From: Myxococcales bacterium
GTDB taxonomy: Bacteria; Myxococcota_A; Polyangia; Polyangiales; Polyangiaceae
Assembly (NCBI GenBank): GCA_004193285.1
Contig: SECP01000004.1
Span: forward strand, 124,001 to 188,000
Direction: 5' to 3'
DNA: 64,000 nt
Numbering within the stretch: position 1 is the stretch's first letter; each line of letters opens with the position of its first letter. The notes under the pieces were generated by a model. The model ran no database searches and was not told the DNA's origin. It saw only the letters and a program-made list of their open reading frames with translations. Position numbers and translations under genes: made by a program. This document shows positions 50,731-59,467 of this stretch, one piece after another.

Positions 50731-52568
50731 GCGCTCGCCGCGCGCTGCTGTTCGGTAGCCAGACCCATGGCTTGCGGGGGCCGGATGCTGACGCCGAACG
50801 CATGAGGGAGGCGCTCAGCAGGCACCAGTTTACGACGAAGGTGTGCACGGGCGCGCGAGCGACACGCGACGGGATGCTCGAAGCGTACGAGAAGCTGATC
50901 GCGGAAACGCAGTCGAACGACGCGGTTTGCATCTACTATTCCGGCCACGGGGGGCGCTTGGCTAACCCGTTCGCCCGAGGTCCCCGCTTCCTGCAGTACC
51001 TCGTGCCGACCGATCACGCCGCGGGCGCGTTTCGCGGACTCATGAGCTTCGAGCTCTCCGCGCTCCTGGCCCGCCTGACCCTGAAGACGACGAACGTGAC
51101 CGTGATCTTGGATTGCTGCCACGCGGGTCAGATGTCTCGCGCCGCCCGCCCCGCCCCGAGCGCGGGTTCGGTGCGGCTCGTGGCCAAGGTCTTCGAAGAT
51201 GGCCTGACCGAAGAGCAAGTCGGAAAGCTGCTCGAGGGGGCAAGGAGCCGTGACCGCACGCTGGAGCCGGAGAGCAATTGGCACGCAGTGCGGCTCTTGG
51301 CCACGGAGCCTCACGTCAGTGCCTACGAAGCGCAAGGCGGCACGGGAGCGGGCGGCATCTTCACCGAGGCGCTGCTCGCGGTGCTGGCGGAGCGAGGCGA
51401 GCGCCGCGCGTCGTGGGGCTCCGTCATGCTGGAGGCTCGTGAGCGCGTGATGCTACGCAAGTCCGAACAGCGGCCGGACGTGGAAGGGCCGCGTCGTCGC
51501 GTGCTGTTCCGGACCGAGCAGCTGCCGGACGAGCGCCCACTGCCTTTGTTCTTCCAGGGCAGCGAAGCACGCCTGCGCGCGGGCTCGCTATTCGGCGCGG
51601 TTCCCGGGGCACGCTACGGGCTCATGCCCGCCGGTAGCGAGGTGTACGAGGCTTCCCGCTCCGTAGGTGAGGCGCTCGTGACCCAAACGCTGGGCTCGAC
51701 CGCGCGCCTCGAGGTTCATGGCCAGCAGGCGCGGTCTTTGCCGGGCTCCGCGCTGCTCGCCTTTCCGCTGCGCCCGTCGATAGCTCCGTGTTTGGTCGGG
51801 CTCGACGACGAGCTACGCGCGGAGCTCGCGGCGGTGCTCGAGCGAAGCCGGTACGTGCGCACCGAACCGCTTCGGGGCGGCTCGCCTTTGCCAACCATCG
51901 CGCGAATCGGGAGCGAGCTCACGCTGCGCGATGCTGGTGGCGTCTTGTTGGCAAGAGGTCCGAAAGCAACGCCCGAGTGGCTGCTCGAGCGCCTGGAGTG
52001 CCTGGCGAGGGCGCAAGACCTGCGCTCTCTGGCCCGCGGAGGCCTGGAAACGGACCTGCAGGTCGAGCTCGGTCGAGTCGAACGGGGGCGGCGCGTTCCA
52101 CTGGACGGGAAGACTCTGCACGTCGGAGAGCGCCAATACATCTCGGTCAAGAACTGCGGCTCTCAGACCGTGTTCCTGGCGCTGCTGGGGATCGATCCTC
52201 TCTACACCGTGCGGCTGCTGACCCGCCGAGCCCCGCGCGGACATTGGCTGCGCGCCGGGCAGGCTCTCGTCCTGGGCGAGGCTCCGGACGGCAGCTTGAC
52301 CGGTGTCACCGCGACTTGGCCCGCGCCGCTGGCCGCGGAGAGACCGCTAGGCGAGTCGGTCATCGTCATCGCGGCCGAAGAGGAACAAGACTTCAGCTTG
52401 CTGACCACGTCGGACGCGTACGACCTCAGGTTGCGCGATGCACAGCCCCCACTACCGGGTCGCGAGCAGACCGAGCGGCGAGGCTCCGTGCTCGCGTCCG
52501 AGCCTCGCAGCGAGTACGCGGTCTGCCACCATCACTACGAGCTGGACCCGCGCCCGCGGCCTACCTGA
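50727..52568 (+). CDS. Caspase-like peptidase (C14 family) with C-terminal DUF4384-like region
   Basis: 613 aa, ATG inside the CHAT gene stop. Caspase fold about residues 1-230: catalytic His74 in IYYSGHGG and Cys131 in ILDCCHAG, both present, so probably active with Arg/Lys or Asp specificity undetermined. A middle region (about 255-380) resembles a beta-rich linker. The C-terminal region (about 455-570: YISVKNCGSQTVFLALLGID, GHWLRAGQALVLGEAPDGSLTG) resembles the DUF4384 modules seen in bacterial metacaspases. The coupling suggests the two proteases activate or restrain each other. Convergent with the phospholipase-like gene (8 bp overlap). Confidence 0.88.
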   Translation: MSARRALLFGSQTHGLRGPDADAERMREALSRHQFTTKVCTGARATRDGMLEAYEKLIAETQSNDAVCIYYSGHGGRLANPFARGPRFLQYLVPTDHAAGAFRGLMSFELSALLARLTLKTTNVTVILDCCHAGQMSRAARPAPSAGSVRLVAKVFEDGLTEEQVGKLLEGARSRDRTLEPESNWHAVRLLATEPHVSAYEAQGGTGAGGIFTEALLAVLAERGERRASWGSVMLEARERVMLRKSEQRPDVEGPRRRVLFRTEQLPDERPLPLFFQGSEARLRAGSLFGAVPGARYGLMPAGSEVYEASRSVGEALVTQTLGSTARLEVHGQQARSLPGSALLAFPLRPSIAPCLVGLDDELRAELAAVLERSRYVRTEPLRGGSPLPTIARIGSELTLRDAGGVLLARGPKATPEWLLERLECLARAQDLRSLARGGLETDLQVELGRVERGRRVPLDGKTLHVGERQYISVKNCGSQTVFLALLGIDPLYTVRLLTRRAPRGHWLRAGQALVLGEAPDGSLTGVTATWPAPLAAERPLGESVIVIAAEEEQDFSLLTTSDAYDLRLRDAQPPLPGREQTERRGSVLASEPRSEYAVCHHHYELDPRPRPT

Positions 52569-53823
52569 GATTGGAAAACGCTTCCACGTAGGGCCGCGGC
52601 AGCCGGCGCTGCAGCTCCGCACTCTCGCGGTACTCGGCGGTCACGCTCGCTCGAAATCGCTCCATCAGGAGTGGCAAGGCTTGAAACAGCGCGGTGACGT
52701 TCTGCTGGTTCAAGACCGCGTCGGTTAAGGGCGCGAGAAACGGCAGCCGGAAGTACCACTTGAAGCTCTTCAAGAGCTCCTCGATGCGAGCGGGCGACGT
52801 GCCCGCAAACTTGTCACTCAGGGTCGGTGCGTCCGGGTGAGGAAAGGGCACGTAGCCTAACGCGCGGTAGACACCCACGGGCCTGACCCGACGTTCCTGC
52901 GCCGCGAAGACCTCTTCGAGGGAGGCCGCGACCGCCGCCACTGGCTCCAGGATTTGCCGAGCCTTGCTCTTGTCGGCCACCAAGAACAGCTGACCGTCGC
53001 AGCGCGTCCGCCACTCGCAATCGTTGGAATTGCGCACCAAGAGCCCCTCCGTCTCGCTCCGCGGCTCTTCCCCGTGCGCGTGGATTCCGTCGATGTGACC
53101 GTCTTGATCGTGCAGCAGCTTGGAGAGCACGCCGGCCAACTTGCCGCTGTAGTGCTGCTCCTCCGCTGCCCATTCGCGAATCTGCTGACGAGGGACTCGA
53201 ATGTGCCCCGCCGCGAATGCGTCCGTCAAAAAATGGTCCGCGAAGCCGTTGTAGAACATCGCCCGCATCCAGCTCTCGTCCGAAAGCTCCTGAGCCGCGG
53301 CGACGCGGGCGTACTCGATGGCCTTGGCGTGGTACTCGCAGTAGCGCTTGACGTTGTGCCAACCGAAGTGAGCCGTGTTGTCCTCCGCCAGCTCCAGGTA
53401 GCTCTTCGCCGTCCACACGAAGGTCAGCGTGTTGTCCGGGTAGCCCGCCCTCGTGTGCCTCTCCTCCTCCTGAATCCAGTCGAGCTCGGTGCCCAGCGCC
53501 GCCCGCAATGCCGAGAGGTCGTTCGTCCCCTGCCACCAGGGTAGCGCTGCCGGCTGCTCCAGCAGCAGCTCCTCCGCGCTCCCGTAAAAATCGCCTGAAA
53601 GCGCCACCACCTCCCCGTAAGTCAGCGGCCGAGCATCACGGGGCCGGCGCAGGCTCCCGATCATGGCCAGCTTCGCGGCATCCCCCCCGCATGCGGCGAT
53701 CGCGCCCTTCATGCCCAACCAAAGGTGCTCCCCGCCATCGAACTTGGCGCGCAGCTCGGCCGTCTGCTCCTCGTCACGCAGCTGGGTGTGCACAGAAAAC
53801 GGATCCGTGGGCTCGTCCGACAT
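52561..53823 (-). CDS. Zinc-dependent phospholipase C-like protein
   Basis: 420 aa, no signal peptide. Residues 152-207 contain a His/Asp cluster: HFGWHNVKRY, EYHAKA and HFLTDAFAAGH (197-207). This resembles the zinc-binding core of the phospholipase C/P1-nuclease fold (HFLxDxFxAGH); no further family marks are certain, so the function is a motif-based inference. The end of the gene overlaps the caspase-like gene by 8 bp, and its upstream region carries the GACTAGTCATTT element also found before the CHAT/kinase genes. I infer functional linkage to that locus. Confidence 0.6.
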   Translation of the reverse strand: MSDEPTDPFSVHTQLRDEEQTAELRAKFDGGEHLWLGMKGAIAACGGDAAKLAMIGSLRRPRDARPLTYGEVVALSGDFYGSAEELLLEQPAALPWWQGTNDLSALRAALGTELDWIQEEERHTRAGYPDNTLTFVWTAKSYLELAEDNTAHFGWHNVKRYCEYHAKAIEYARVAAAQELSDESWMRAMFYNGFADHFLTDAFAAGHIRVPRQQIREWAAEEQHYSGKLAGVLSKLLHDQDGHIDGIHAHGEEPRSETEGLLVRNSNDCEWRTRCDGQLFLVADKSKARQILEPVAAVAASLEEVFAAQERRVRPVGVYRALGYVPFPHPDAPTLSDKFAGTSPARIEELLKSFKWYFRLPFLAPLTDAVLNQQNVTALFQALPLLMERFRASVTAEYRESAELQRRLPRPYVEAFSNLR

Positions 53824-53874
53824 GGGTTCGCCCCGGAGTTTCGGCTAGCCCACCGTCGCGCAGCAATGCCGAGC

Positions 53875-53886
53875 GACTAGTCATTT
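53875..53886. promoter_or_regulatory. Second copy of the GACTAGTCATTT element
   Basis: Identical over 12 bp to 45171-45182 and containing the 8 bp palindrome GACTAGTC. It lies about 50 bp upstream of the phospholipase-like gene (start 53823, minus strand). Candidate shared operator. Confidence 0.4.
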
Positions 53887-53919
53887 CGTGCCGCAGCGCC
53901 GCCCTGCCCAAAAGGCCGG

Positions 53920-54756
53920 TCAGACCGGAGGAAGTCGCCCGTCGAGCCAGGTCAAGATGTCCGCCAGCACTTGCTCTTTGCCGACGTCATTCAGCGGGTC
54001 GTGGTACCGCTCCTCGTAGATTTTGAGCGTCTTGTCCTGGGAGCCGACCCGCTCGTAAAAGTGCTGACTGCCGCTCAGCTTGGCGGCCTTATCCGCGGCG
54101 CCGTGGAGGATGAGCAGGGGCGTCTGGATCTTCGGGAGCTCCTGCTTGAGGCGTTCGTCAGCGCGCACGATGGCGGCCGCGGTCGCGAAAGGCTGGGATT
54201 CTCCGGCAATGAGCGGATCCTGGTCCATCACCGCAACGACTTGGGGATCACGCGAGAAGTCCGCGTTCTTGAGGGTCAGGGAGTGCGCGTGGGGCGCGAT
54301 GTGGCTCAGGCCCTTGAGCAGCGCGAGCGCGAAGCCCGGGGCCGGCACCTCGAACGCAAAGTCCTCGCAGACGAAGCCGGCGAGCTCGCTACCGAACGCG
54401 AGCGTATAGAGGCACCCGATCACGCCGCCGGCGCTGTGACCGAGCAAGAAGACGGGCAGCGACGGCTCGAGTGAGCGAGCCAGGGTGATGACCGAGCGCA
54501 CGTCGGCGACGTAGTCGTCGAAGCTCTCGACGTAGAAGCGTTCGCCCTCTGACTTGCCGCGACCGCGCAAGTCGACCGCGTAGGTGGCGTAACCGCGCGC
54601 CGCGCACTGTGCTCCCACCCAACCGTAGTAGCCGCTATGCGAGTTGAAACCGGGGCAGATGACGAGGAGCGCTCGAGGCGCGCCCGTGCCGCGCCAGGAG
54701 CGCACGAACAACGCGCCGCCCTGCCCCGAGACGGTTTCTTCTTTTGCTTGAATCAT
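53920..54756 (-). CDS. Alpha/beta hydrolase, monoacylglycerol-lipase-like
   Basis: 278 aa with a GGAGA SD. Family marks: oxyanion region CPGFNSHSGYYG (replacing HG), DLRGRGKSEG, nucleophile elbow GHSAGG (Ser about 119), Asp in LLILHGAADKAA and His in EERYHDPLNDV. All triad residues are present. This is the serine-aminopeptidase S33/lysophospholipase-like group acting on lipid esters. It follows the cupin-fused hydrolase by 18 bp and is probably co-transcribed with it. Confidence 0.88.
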   Translation of the reverse strand: MIQAKEETVSGQGGALFVRSWRGTGAPRALLVICPGFNSHSGYYGWVGAQCAARGYATYAVDLRGRGKSEGERFYVESFDDYVADVRSVITLARSLEPSLPVFLLGHSAGGVIGCLYTLAFGSELAGFVCEDFAFEVPAPGFALALLKGLSHIAPHAHSLTLKNADFSRDPQVVAVMDQDPLIAGESQPFATAAAIVRADERLKQELPKIQTPLLILHGAADKAAKLSGSQHFYERVGSQDKTLKIYEERYHDPLNDVGKEQVLADILTWLDGRLPPV

Positions 54757-54774
54757 GCGGGTCTCCGTTCCGCG

Positions 54775-56160
54775 CTACTTGGCGGCCCGTTTGGCGGGGT
54801 CGTCCGCGGTGTTGACGTAGTCGGTGTCGGTGGGCCCGATTCCGGTGATGTACACGACGGCGGGTTTGTCCCCGGTGAAGGCGAAATGAGCGACACCCGC
54901 GGGCTCGGTGTAAAAGCTGCCAGGAGCGAGCGTCTTGGCGGCGGCTTCACTTCCGACTTGTCCGTAACCAAAGTGCCATTCGCCGGAGACGACGAGCGCA
55001 GTGCGGTTGTCGCGGTGGGTGTGCGCGGCGATGCGTGTGCGCGCCGGCACCCGGATCTCGAACGCATACGGTCCGGCGGCTTTAGGGTCCCCGGAGAGCA
55101 CCGTCGTCTGCACGCCGTCGAGCCCGGAGGTGCCGGCTCCGCCGCGGCTGCGACCGAGCGCGTCGACCTCGGCGGGCGAGAGGCGCGTCGGCTGCAGCGC
55201 GCTCACGGCCGCTCCCGCCGTTGCCGCCGGCCCCGGGCGGAGGAAAGTGCGAATGGCCGCGACCGTCGCGGTGGGCTGCTCTTCCATCAACCAGTGACCA
55301 GCGCTGGGAATCACCACCTGCCGCACGTCGTCTGCCGCGAAGCGCATCACGTGGGCCATGGTCGTGCCGAACGAGCGCTCACCCCCCACCGCCAAAACGG
55401 GCATCTGCAGGCGCCCGCGTGCTAGCGACGCGCGGTTGTCCACCGCGTCTTGGTCGAACGCCGCGAACTGCAAGAAGCCAGCGTGCATGCGGCCGGGCCG
55501 CGCATAGAGCGCCGCGTAGTGGCTCCGTGCGGCCTCACCGAAGCGCGTGCGATCCGCCGAGAACTCGTTCCAGAACCGGTCCAAGTAGATGCGCTCGCGA
55601 CCGGCCACCAGCCGCTCCATGTCCGGCCCGCCGAACCGAAAGTGCCAAAGCAGCGGATTTTTGAGCACTTCTTCCCAGGGCCCGACGCCCGGCACCGGCG
55701 CATCCATCATGACGAGTCGCGTGGTGCGCTCCGGGTGCGCCGCCTCAAACGCGAAGGCCACCATGTTGCCGATGTCGTGCCCCACCACGTCCGCCTGCCG
55801 CACCCGCAGCGCGTCCAGCACCGCCGCGATGTCCTCGGCCTGGTTCTTCTTGGTGAAGCCCTCGGTGGCCACCGCGGACAGCCCCATCCCGCGCAGGTCG
55901 GGGGCGATGACCGTGTGATCGCGCATCAGCTCGGCCGCGAGCGGGGCCCACATGTCACCGGTGTCCCCGTAGCCATGGATGAGGACCACGGCGGGCCCCG
56001 AGCCGCCCACGCGCACGTGCAGCGTCGTGCGGTTGGCCGGAATACTTTTGCTTTGGAAGCCGGCCGGAAACGTAAAGCTCTGCGTCTGCGCCTGGGCCTC
56101 AGCCGCTGCACCAGCGACCGTCGCCGCGATCGCCAAAACCAACAAACCGCGCCTAATCAT
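54775..56160 (-). CDS. Secreted epoxide-hydrolase-like protein fused to a cupin
   Basis: 461 aa from the ATG at 56160, chosen because a good Sec signal follows (RRGLLVLAIAATVAGAAAEA, cut near AQA). Alpha/beta hydrolase (about 35-310): HGYGDT, DLRGMGLS, VVGHDIGN (Asp nucleophile, haloalkane-dehalogenase/epoxide-hydrolase type) and late His in SAGHWLMEE. C-terminal ~120 residues are a cupin (RIAAHTHRDNRTALVVSGEWHFGYG, FYTEPAGVAHFAF). This fusion is uncommon. It is divergent from the LysR gene (145 bp spacer), which may regulate it. Confidence 0.85.
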   Translation of the reverse strand: MIRRGLLVLAIAATVAGAAAEAQAQTQSFTFPAGFQSKSIPANRTTLHVRVGGSGPAVVLIHGYGDTGDMWAPLAAELMRDHTVIAPDLRGMGLSAVATEGFTKKNQAEDIAAVLDALRVRQADVVGHDIGNMVAFAFEAAHPERTTRLVMMDAPVPGVGPWEEVLKNPLLWHFRFGGPDMERLVAGRERIYLDRFWNEFSADRTRFGEAARSHYAALYARPGRMHAGFLQFAAFDQDAVDNRASLARGRLQMPVLAVGGERSFGTTMAHVMRFAADDVRQVVIPSAGHWLMEEQPTATVAAIRTFLRPGPAATAGAAVSALQPTRLSPAEVDALGRSRGGAGTSGLDGVQTTVLSGDPKAAGPYAFEIRVPARTRIAAHTHRDNRTALVVSGEWHFGYGQVGSEAAAKTLAPGSFYTEPAGVAHFAFTGDKPAVVYITGIGPTDTDYVNTADDPAKRAAK

Positions 56161-56305
56161 GCGTCCACTCCATCTTCGAAAGTTTGCCGCTACGTCACCG
56201 ACGCGCGCTCCGGGCTCGTCGGTGGACACCGCTGCCATGTAGCGTGACAATGCCGAGCATGTGCAGGCCGGAAAAACGAAACCAACTCTCCGAAGCTTTC
56301 GAACG

Positions 56306-57232
56306 ATGAAGCTCGACGGCCTGTCTGCGTTCGTCACCATCGCGAGCACCGGCTCCATCAGCGAAGCCGCCCGCCAGCTTCGGCTCTCCAAGTCCGCGGT
56401 GAGCGAACGGCTCGCCGAGCTCGAGCGCACCCTCGGCGCCACGCTCCTGCAGCGAAGCAGCCGCCAATTCGCGCTCACGGAGGACGGCCGCGCCTTTTTA
56501 GGCCGCGCCCAGCGTATCGTTAGCGAAGCGGAAGAGGCCAAAAACGATCTGGCCGAGCGCCGGGGCGAGATCAGCGGCCCGCTCCGCCTCTCCGCCCCGC
56601 GCGGTTTCGGCGACACGCACCTGGGCCCCGCGCTCTACTCCTTCATGGCGCGCTTCCCCGCCGTCTCCATCACGGCGGATTTCGACGACCGCCTCGGTGA
56701 CGCGCCGGCGGGCTACGACGCCATCATCCGCATCGCCGCCGGGGACCTGCCGAAGATGCCGACTCACACCCTCGCCACCAGCCGCCGCATGCTCGTCGCG
56801 GCCCCCTCTTACCTCGCCCAGCGCGGCCGCCCGCGTACGCTAGAAGACCTCACTCAGCATCAAGCCATCCACTACATGGAGCGCACGCCGGACGACTGGA
56901 GCTTCAAGCGCGGCACCGAAGCCGTCGTCGCTCGCGTGTCCCCCCGCCTCCGCGTCACCTCTTGCCTGGCGATGCGAGACGCGGCGATCGCCGGCCTGGG
57001 CATCGCCTCCCTACCGACCTTTCACAGTTGGGACGCGCTGAGGAACGGCGCCCTCGAGCTCCTGGACCTGGGGCTCGATCCGGACCTCACCCCCATCACC
57101 CTCGCCCATCAAGGCACCGTCCCTACCGCCAAGCTGAGCGCGCTCATCGAGCACCTCCAAAGGAGCTTCGGAGATCCACCGTACTGGGACGCCAACCTCA
57201 AGGTCGCTCCAGCCATCGCGGCAACGGCGTAG
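56306..57232 (+). CDS. LysR-family transcription regulator
   Basis: 308 aa from the ATG at 56306, where the LysR HTH begins (MKLDGLSAFVTIASTGSISEAARQLRLSKSAVSERLAELE in two stretches). The C-terminal effector-binding domain (about 90-295: GPLRLSAPRGFGDTHLGPAL, MRDAAIAGLGIASLP) is of typical length. It is divergent from the hydrolase-cupin gene, the usual arrangement for a LysR regulator and its target. The ligand is unknown. Confidence 0.93.
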   Translation: MKLDGLSAFVTIASTGSISEAARQLRLSKSAVSERLAELERTLGATLLQRSSRQFALTEDGRAFLGRAQRIVSEAEEAKNDLAERRGEISGPLRLSAPRGFGDTHLGPALYSFMARFPAVSITADFDDRLGDAPAGYDAIIRIAAGDLPKMPTHTLATSRRMLVAAPSYLAQRGRPRTLEDLTQHQAIHYMERTPDDWSFKRGTEAVVARVSPRLRVTSCLAMRDAAIAGLGIASLPTFHSWDALRNGALELLDLGLDPDLTPITLAHQGTVPTAKLSALIEHLQRSFGDPPYWDANLKVAPAIAATA

Positions 57233-57417
57233 GGCTCAGCTAGGGGCAGTGTGTGACGGCAACGGACATCCCGCCCCGTCTCCAAAATCAGCTTCAAACA
57301 CGCCCCTTCGGCTGGTCTCCCCGCGCCCGCCGATTGACTGAGCCGGCCGGTTGCCTAAACTGTAGCTGCCACGCGCCGCAAAGCGGGGCCCCGGAGCACT
57401 TGAGCAGAGCAAACGCC

Positions 57418-57729
57418 ATGGCAGCAGGCTTCTTCGGCATGGACCTGGGCTTCGTTGGCTCAGCGTTCGCCGCCGGAGCCCCGGAGCGCCGCGTTGCTTC
57501 CGCGGCGTCGCTCAAAGACCGGTTGCACCGCGTCGGCGTGGAGCTCATCGCGGCAGAGCTGGGCCGGACCTCCACCGGGCCCGCGTGGGTCCTCACCGTG
57601 CAGACTCCTGACCAGCACGTGGTCACGGTGAACGCCTCTCTCGCGTCCGATCAAGATCCCCATTCCCTGAGCACGTCGGAGGACGTCGCCAAGCGCGTCC
57701 TCCAGTACTTGGACGAACGAAGCCGCTAA
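57418..57729 (+). CDS. Small hypothetical protein
   Basis: 103 aa from the ATG at 57418; a longer in-frame start at 57253 gives 158 aa with a Cys-containing, non-conserved-looking head. The protein has a hydrophobic start (MAAGFFGMDLGFVGSAFAAG) and an ordered C-terminal half (VELIAAELGRTSTGPAWVLTVQTPDQHVV). No known domain. It ends 2 bp before the GGDEF-like gene, so the two are probably co-translated. Confidence 0.55.
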   Translation: MAAGFFGMDLGFVGSAFAAGAPERRVASAASLKDRLHRVGVELIAAELGRTSTGPAWVLTVQTPDQHVVTVNASLASDQDPHSLSTSEDVAKRVLQYLDERSR

Positions 57730-57731
57730 GC

Positions 57732-58532
57732 ATGGTGGTGGAACGGCGGGGGGCGGACGACGGCGTCAGGGACGCCCTGGAGGCGCTACGGCTGCAGATT
57801 GACCAGCGCGTGCGTGCCGAGCAGCTTTGCGACCAGCTGACTCGCCTGCCGAACGAGGCGGCGTTGCTCGCGGCGATCGAAAACCTCAACGAGCGCGACC
57901 AGCCGTTCTGGCTCGCCTTCATCGAAGTCGACCGCTTCAAGTGGATCAACGACAGCTTCGGCTACCAACATGCGGACGTGTTGCTACAGCGCATCGCGGG
58001 CGCGCTGGTGGCCGCCGAGCATTACTTCGGCCAGCCCGCGACCGCCTTCCGGCCACACGGCGACGAGTTTTACCTGCTCGGTGCTTGGGCGGGCGACACA
58101 GACGCTCCTGCGCTCGAAACCGCGCTGGACCTGGTGCGGCGCAACATCGGTGCACTGCGCATCGCGACGGACCGCGGCGCGGTTCAGTGCACGGTGAGCA
58201 TTGGCTGGCTGGACAGCGCGTCCCTGACGGCCGCCCTCAGCGCCCGCGGCGCGGTCCTCACCCGGCGCGAGATCTTCGGCTCGCTGGAGCTCGCGATGGC
58301 GGAGGCAAAGTGGCAGAAGGACTGCGTCATCCGCTACAGCAAAGAGCTGCAAAGCGATCCGCCTCTCTCCCTGCGCTCCGAATGCTCGAGCTGTCGAAGC
58401 AAGATCCAAGTGAGCGCGAAACGCAGCGAGCTGGGCGACGTCACCGCGTGGTCCTGCCCGATTTGTCGAGCCGCAGTGCTCGCTCCGCCGATCCCGGAAA
58501 TCGAGCCCGTACCGCCGCCGCGCACCATCTAA
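57732..58532 (+). CDS. Degenerate GGDEF-domain protein with C-terminal zinc ribbon
   Basis: 266 aa. A helical N-terminus (LEALRLQIDQRVRAEQLCDQLTRLPNEAALLAA) leads to a GGDEF fold in which the signature reads HGDEF (109-113); FIEVDRFKWINDSFGYQHADVLLQRIA is typical. One Gly of the signature is lost, so cyclase activity is uncertain. A C-terminal zinc ribbon has CSSC and CPIC pairs (about residues 218-247), a rare combination. Signal sensing through metal or redox is possible. Overlaps nothing; 2 bp after the preceding small gene. Confidence 0.82.
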   Translation: MVVERRGADDGVRDALEALRLQIDQRVRAEQLCDQLTRLPNEAALLAAIENLNERDQPFWLAFIEVDRFKWINDSFGYQHADVLLQRIAGALVAAEHYFGQPATAFRPHGDEFYLLGAWAGDTDAPALETALDLVRRNIGALRIATDRGAVQCTVSIGWLDSASLTAALSARGAVLTRREIFGSLELAMAEAKWQKDCVIRYSKELQSDPPLSLRSECSSCRSKIQVSAKRSELGDVTAWSCPICRAAVLAPPIPEIEPVPPPRTI

Positions 58533-58928
58533 CGCTGACCTGCCTTTTCGCCGTTATCGCGGCCCAGTTGCGTCATCGCTGAAGAACGTGAGTCCGCGGC
58601 GCGGACCTTCGATACCCTGACTCGCCGTCAGCCGCGAAAGGCACTCCTCGACGCGACTCGACGGCTCTGCAACATTTCGTGACAGTGGTCGTTCGCGGTG
58701 CGTCCGCCGCTCGAGAGCGAATCAAATCACCACGCGTGATTCACCTCGTTTCACGCCTCTCTGGGATCATTAAGCAGCTGACACTGCATACGACGGCTAC
58801 TCTACCGCTCATGATCTGACCCTAGACACGTCTTAGCAAAGCTGCGATGAACGTGAGGAGCTTCGGTTCAAGACCATTGAGCGGAGGCGCTCGAATCTTC
58901 GGGGCGTCGTCGCGGAAGGGAGCAGGCG
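58533..58928. other. Intergenic region with a short palindrome
   Basis: A 396 bp spacer, both flanking genes on the plus strand. No gene seen. It contains the inverted repeat AATCAC-cacgc-GTGATT (58725-58741) that could be an operator for the response-regulator gene at 58929, whose promoter is expected here. Confidence 0.5.
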
Positions 58929-59450
58929 ATGGATCTCCTAATCGGAGACGATGACGAAAATTTCGTTGGCCGCGTTGCGTTCAAATCCCATGAGCACGAC
59001 TGCAACCTGGTCGTTGCAAGCACGGCCGAGGCACTGTTGGAGGCGCTGACTAGGCAGCGGTTCGATCACCTCGTTCTCGAGCCCAACCTACCTGGTGCTC
59101 TCTGGTATTCGCTGCTGCACGGTGTGCGCGAGCTCGCCGCGACGCTGCCGACCACCATCGTCACTGCGTTTCCATCTCGCGCGCTGATTTTGGCCGCAGC
59201 GTCCTTAGGTATCAGGCGCGTCATCAATAAACCATTGAGCGGCGACGAGCTTTTCTCGACCCTCGCGGGGGCGCCGGTGGCGAGCTCGTCGACGCCAGCC
59301 TGGGAGCCTTCCTTGGCGCGCCTGGAGTGGGAGTACATCAATCACGCCTTGAGGCGCTACCGCGGTAATGTCGCGGAGGCGTCGCGGCGGCTGGGGCTCC
59401 CACGGCAAACTCTTTATCGCAAGCTCCGCAAGTACCCACCGCTCCGTTGA
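58929..59450 (+). CDS. ActR/RegA-like receiver-Fis regulator with Glu at the phosphorylation site
   Basis: 173 aa with a GGAAGGGAG SD. Receiver domain about residues 1-115: acidic pocket IGDDDE (5-10), but the phosphoacceptor Asp is Glu51 (HLVLEPNLPG). Conserved Thr79 and Lys101 (INKPLSG) remain. The C-terminus is a Fis-type HTH (about 130-173: YINHALRRYRGNVAEASRRLGLPRQTLYRKLRK). Glu mimics a phosphorylated Asp, so this may be a constitutively active regulator. The M28 peptidase gene follows after 17 bp. Confidence 0.85.
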   Translation: MDLLIGDDDENFVGRVAFKSHEHDCNLVVASTAEALLEALTRQRFDHLVLEPNLPGALWYSLLHGVRELAATLPTTIVTAFPSRALILAAASLGIRRVINKPLSGDELFSTLAGAPVASSSTPAWEPSLARLEWEYINHALRRYRGNVAEASRRLGLPRQTLYRKLRKYPPLR

Positions 59451-59467
59451 AGGGAGGCACGCTCATC

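Noticed and set aside
57253..57417. N-terminal extension of the small gene before the GGDEF-like gene
   Set aside because: Shadow-like head without SD; the ATG at 57418 fits better, though the longer start is not excluded.
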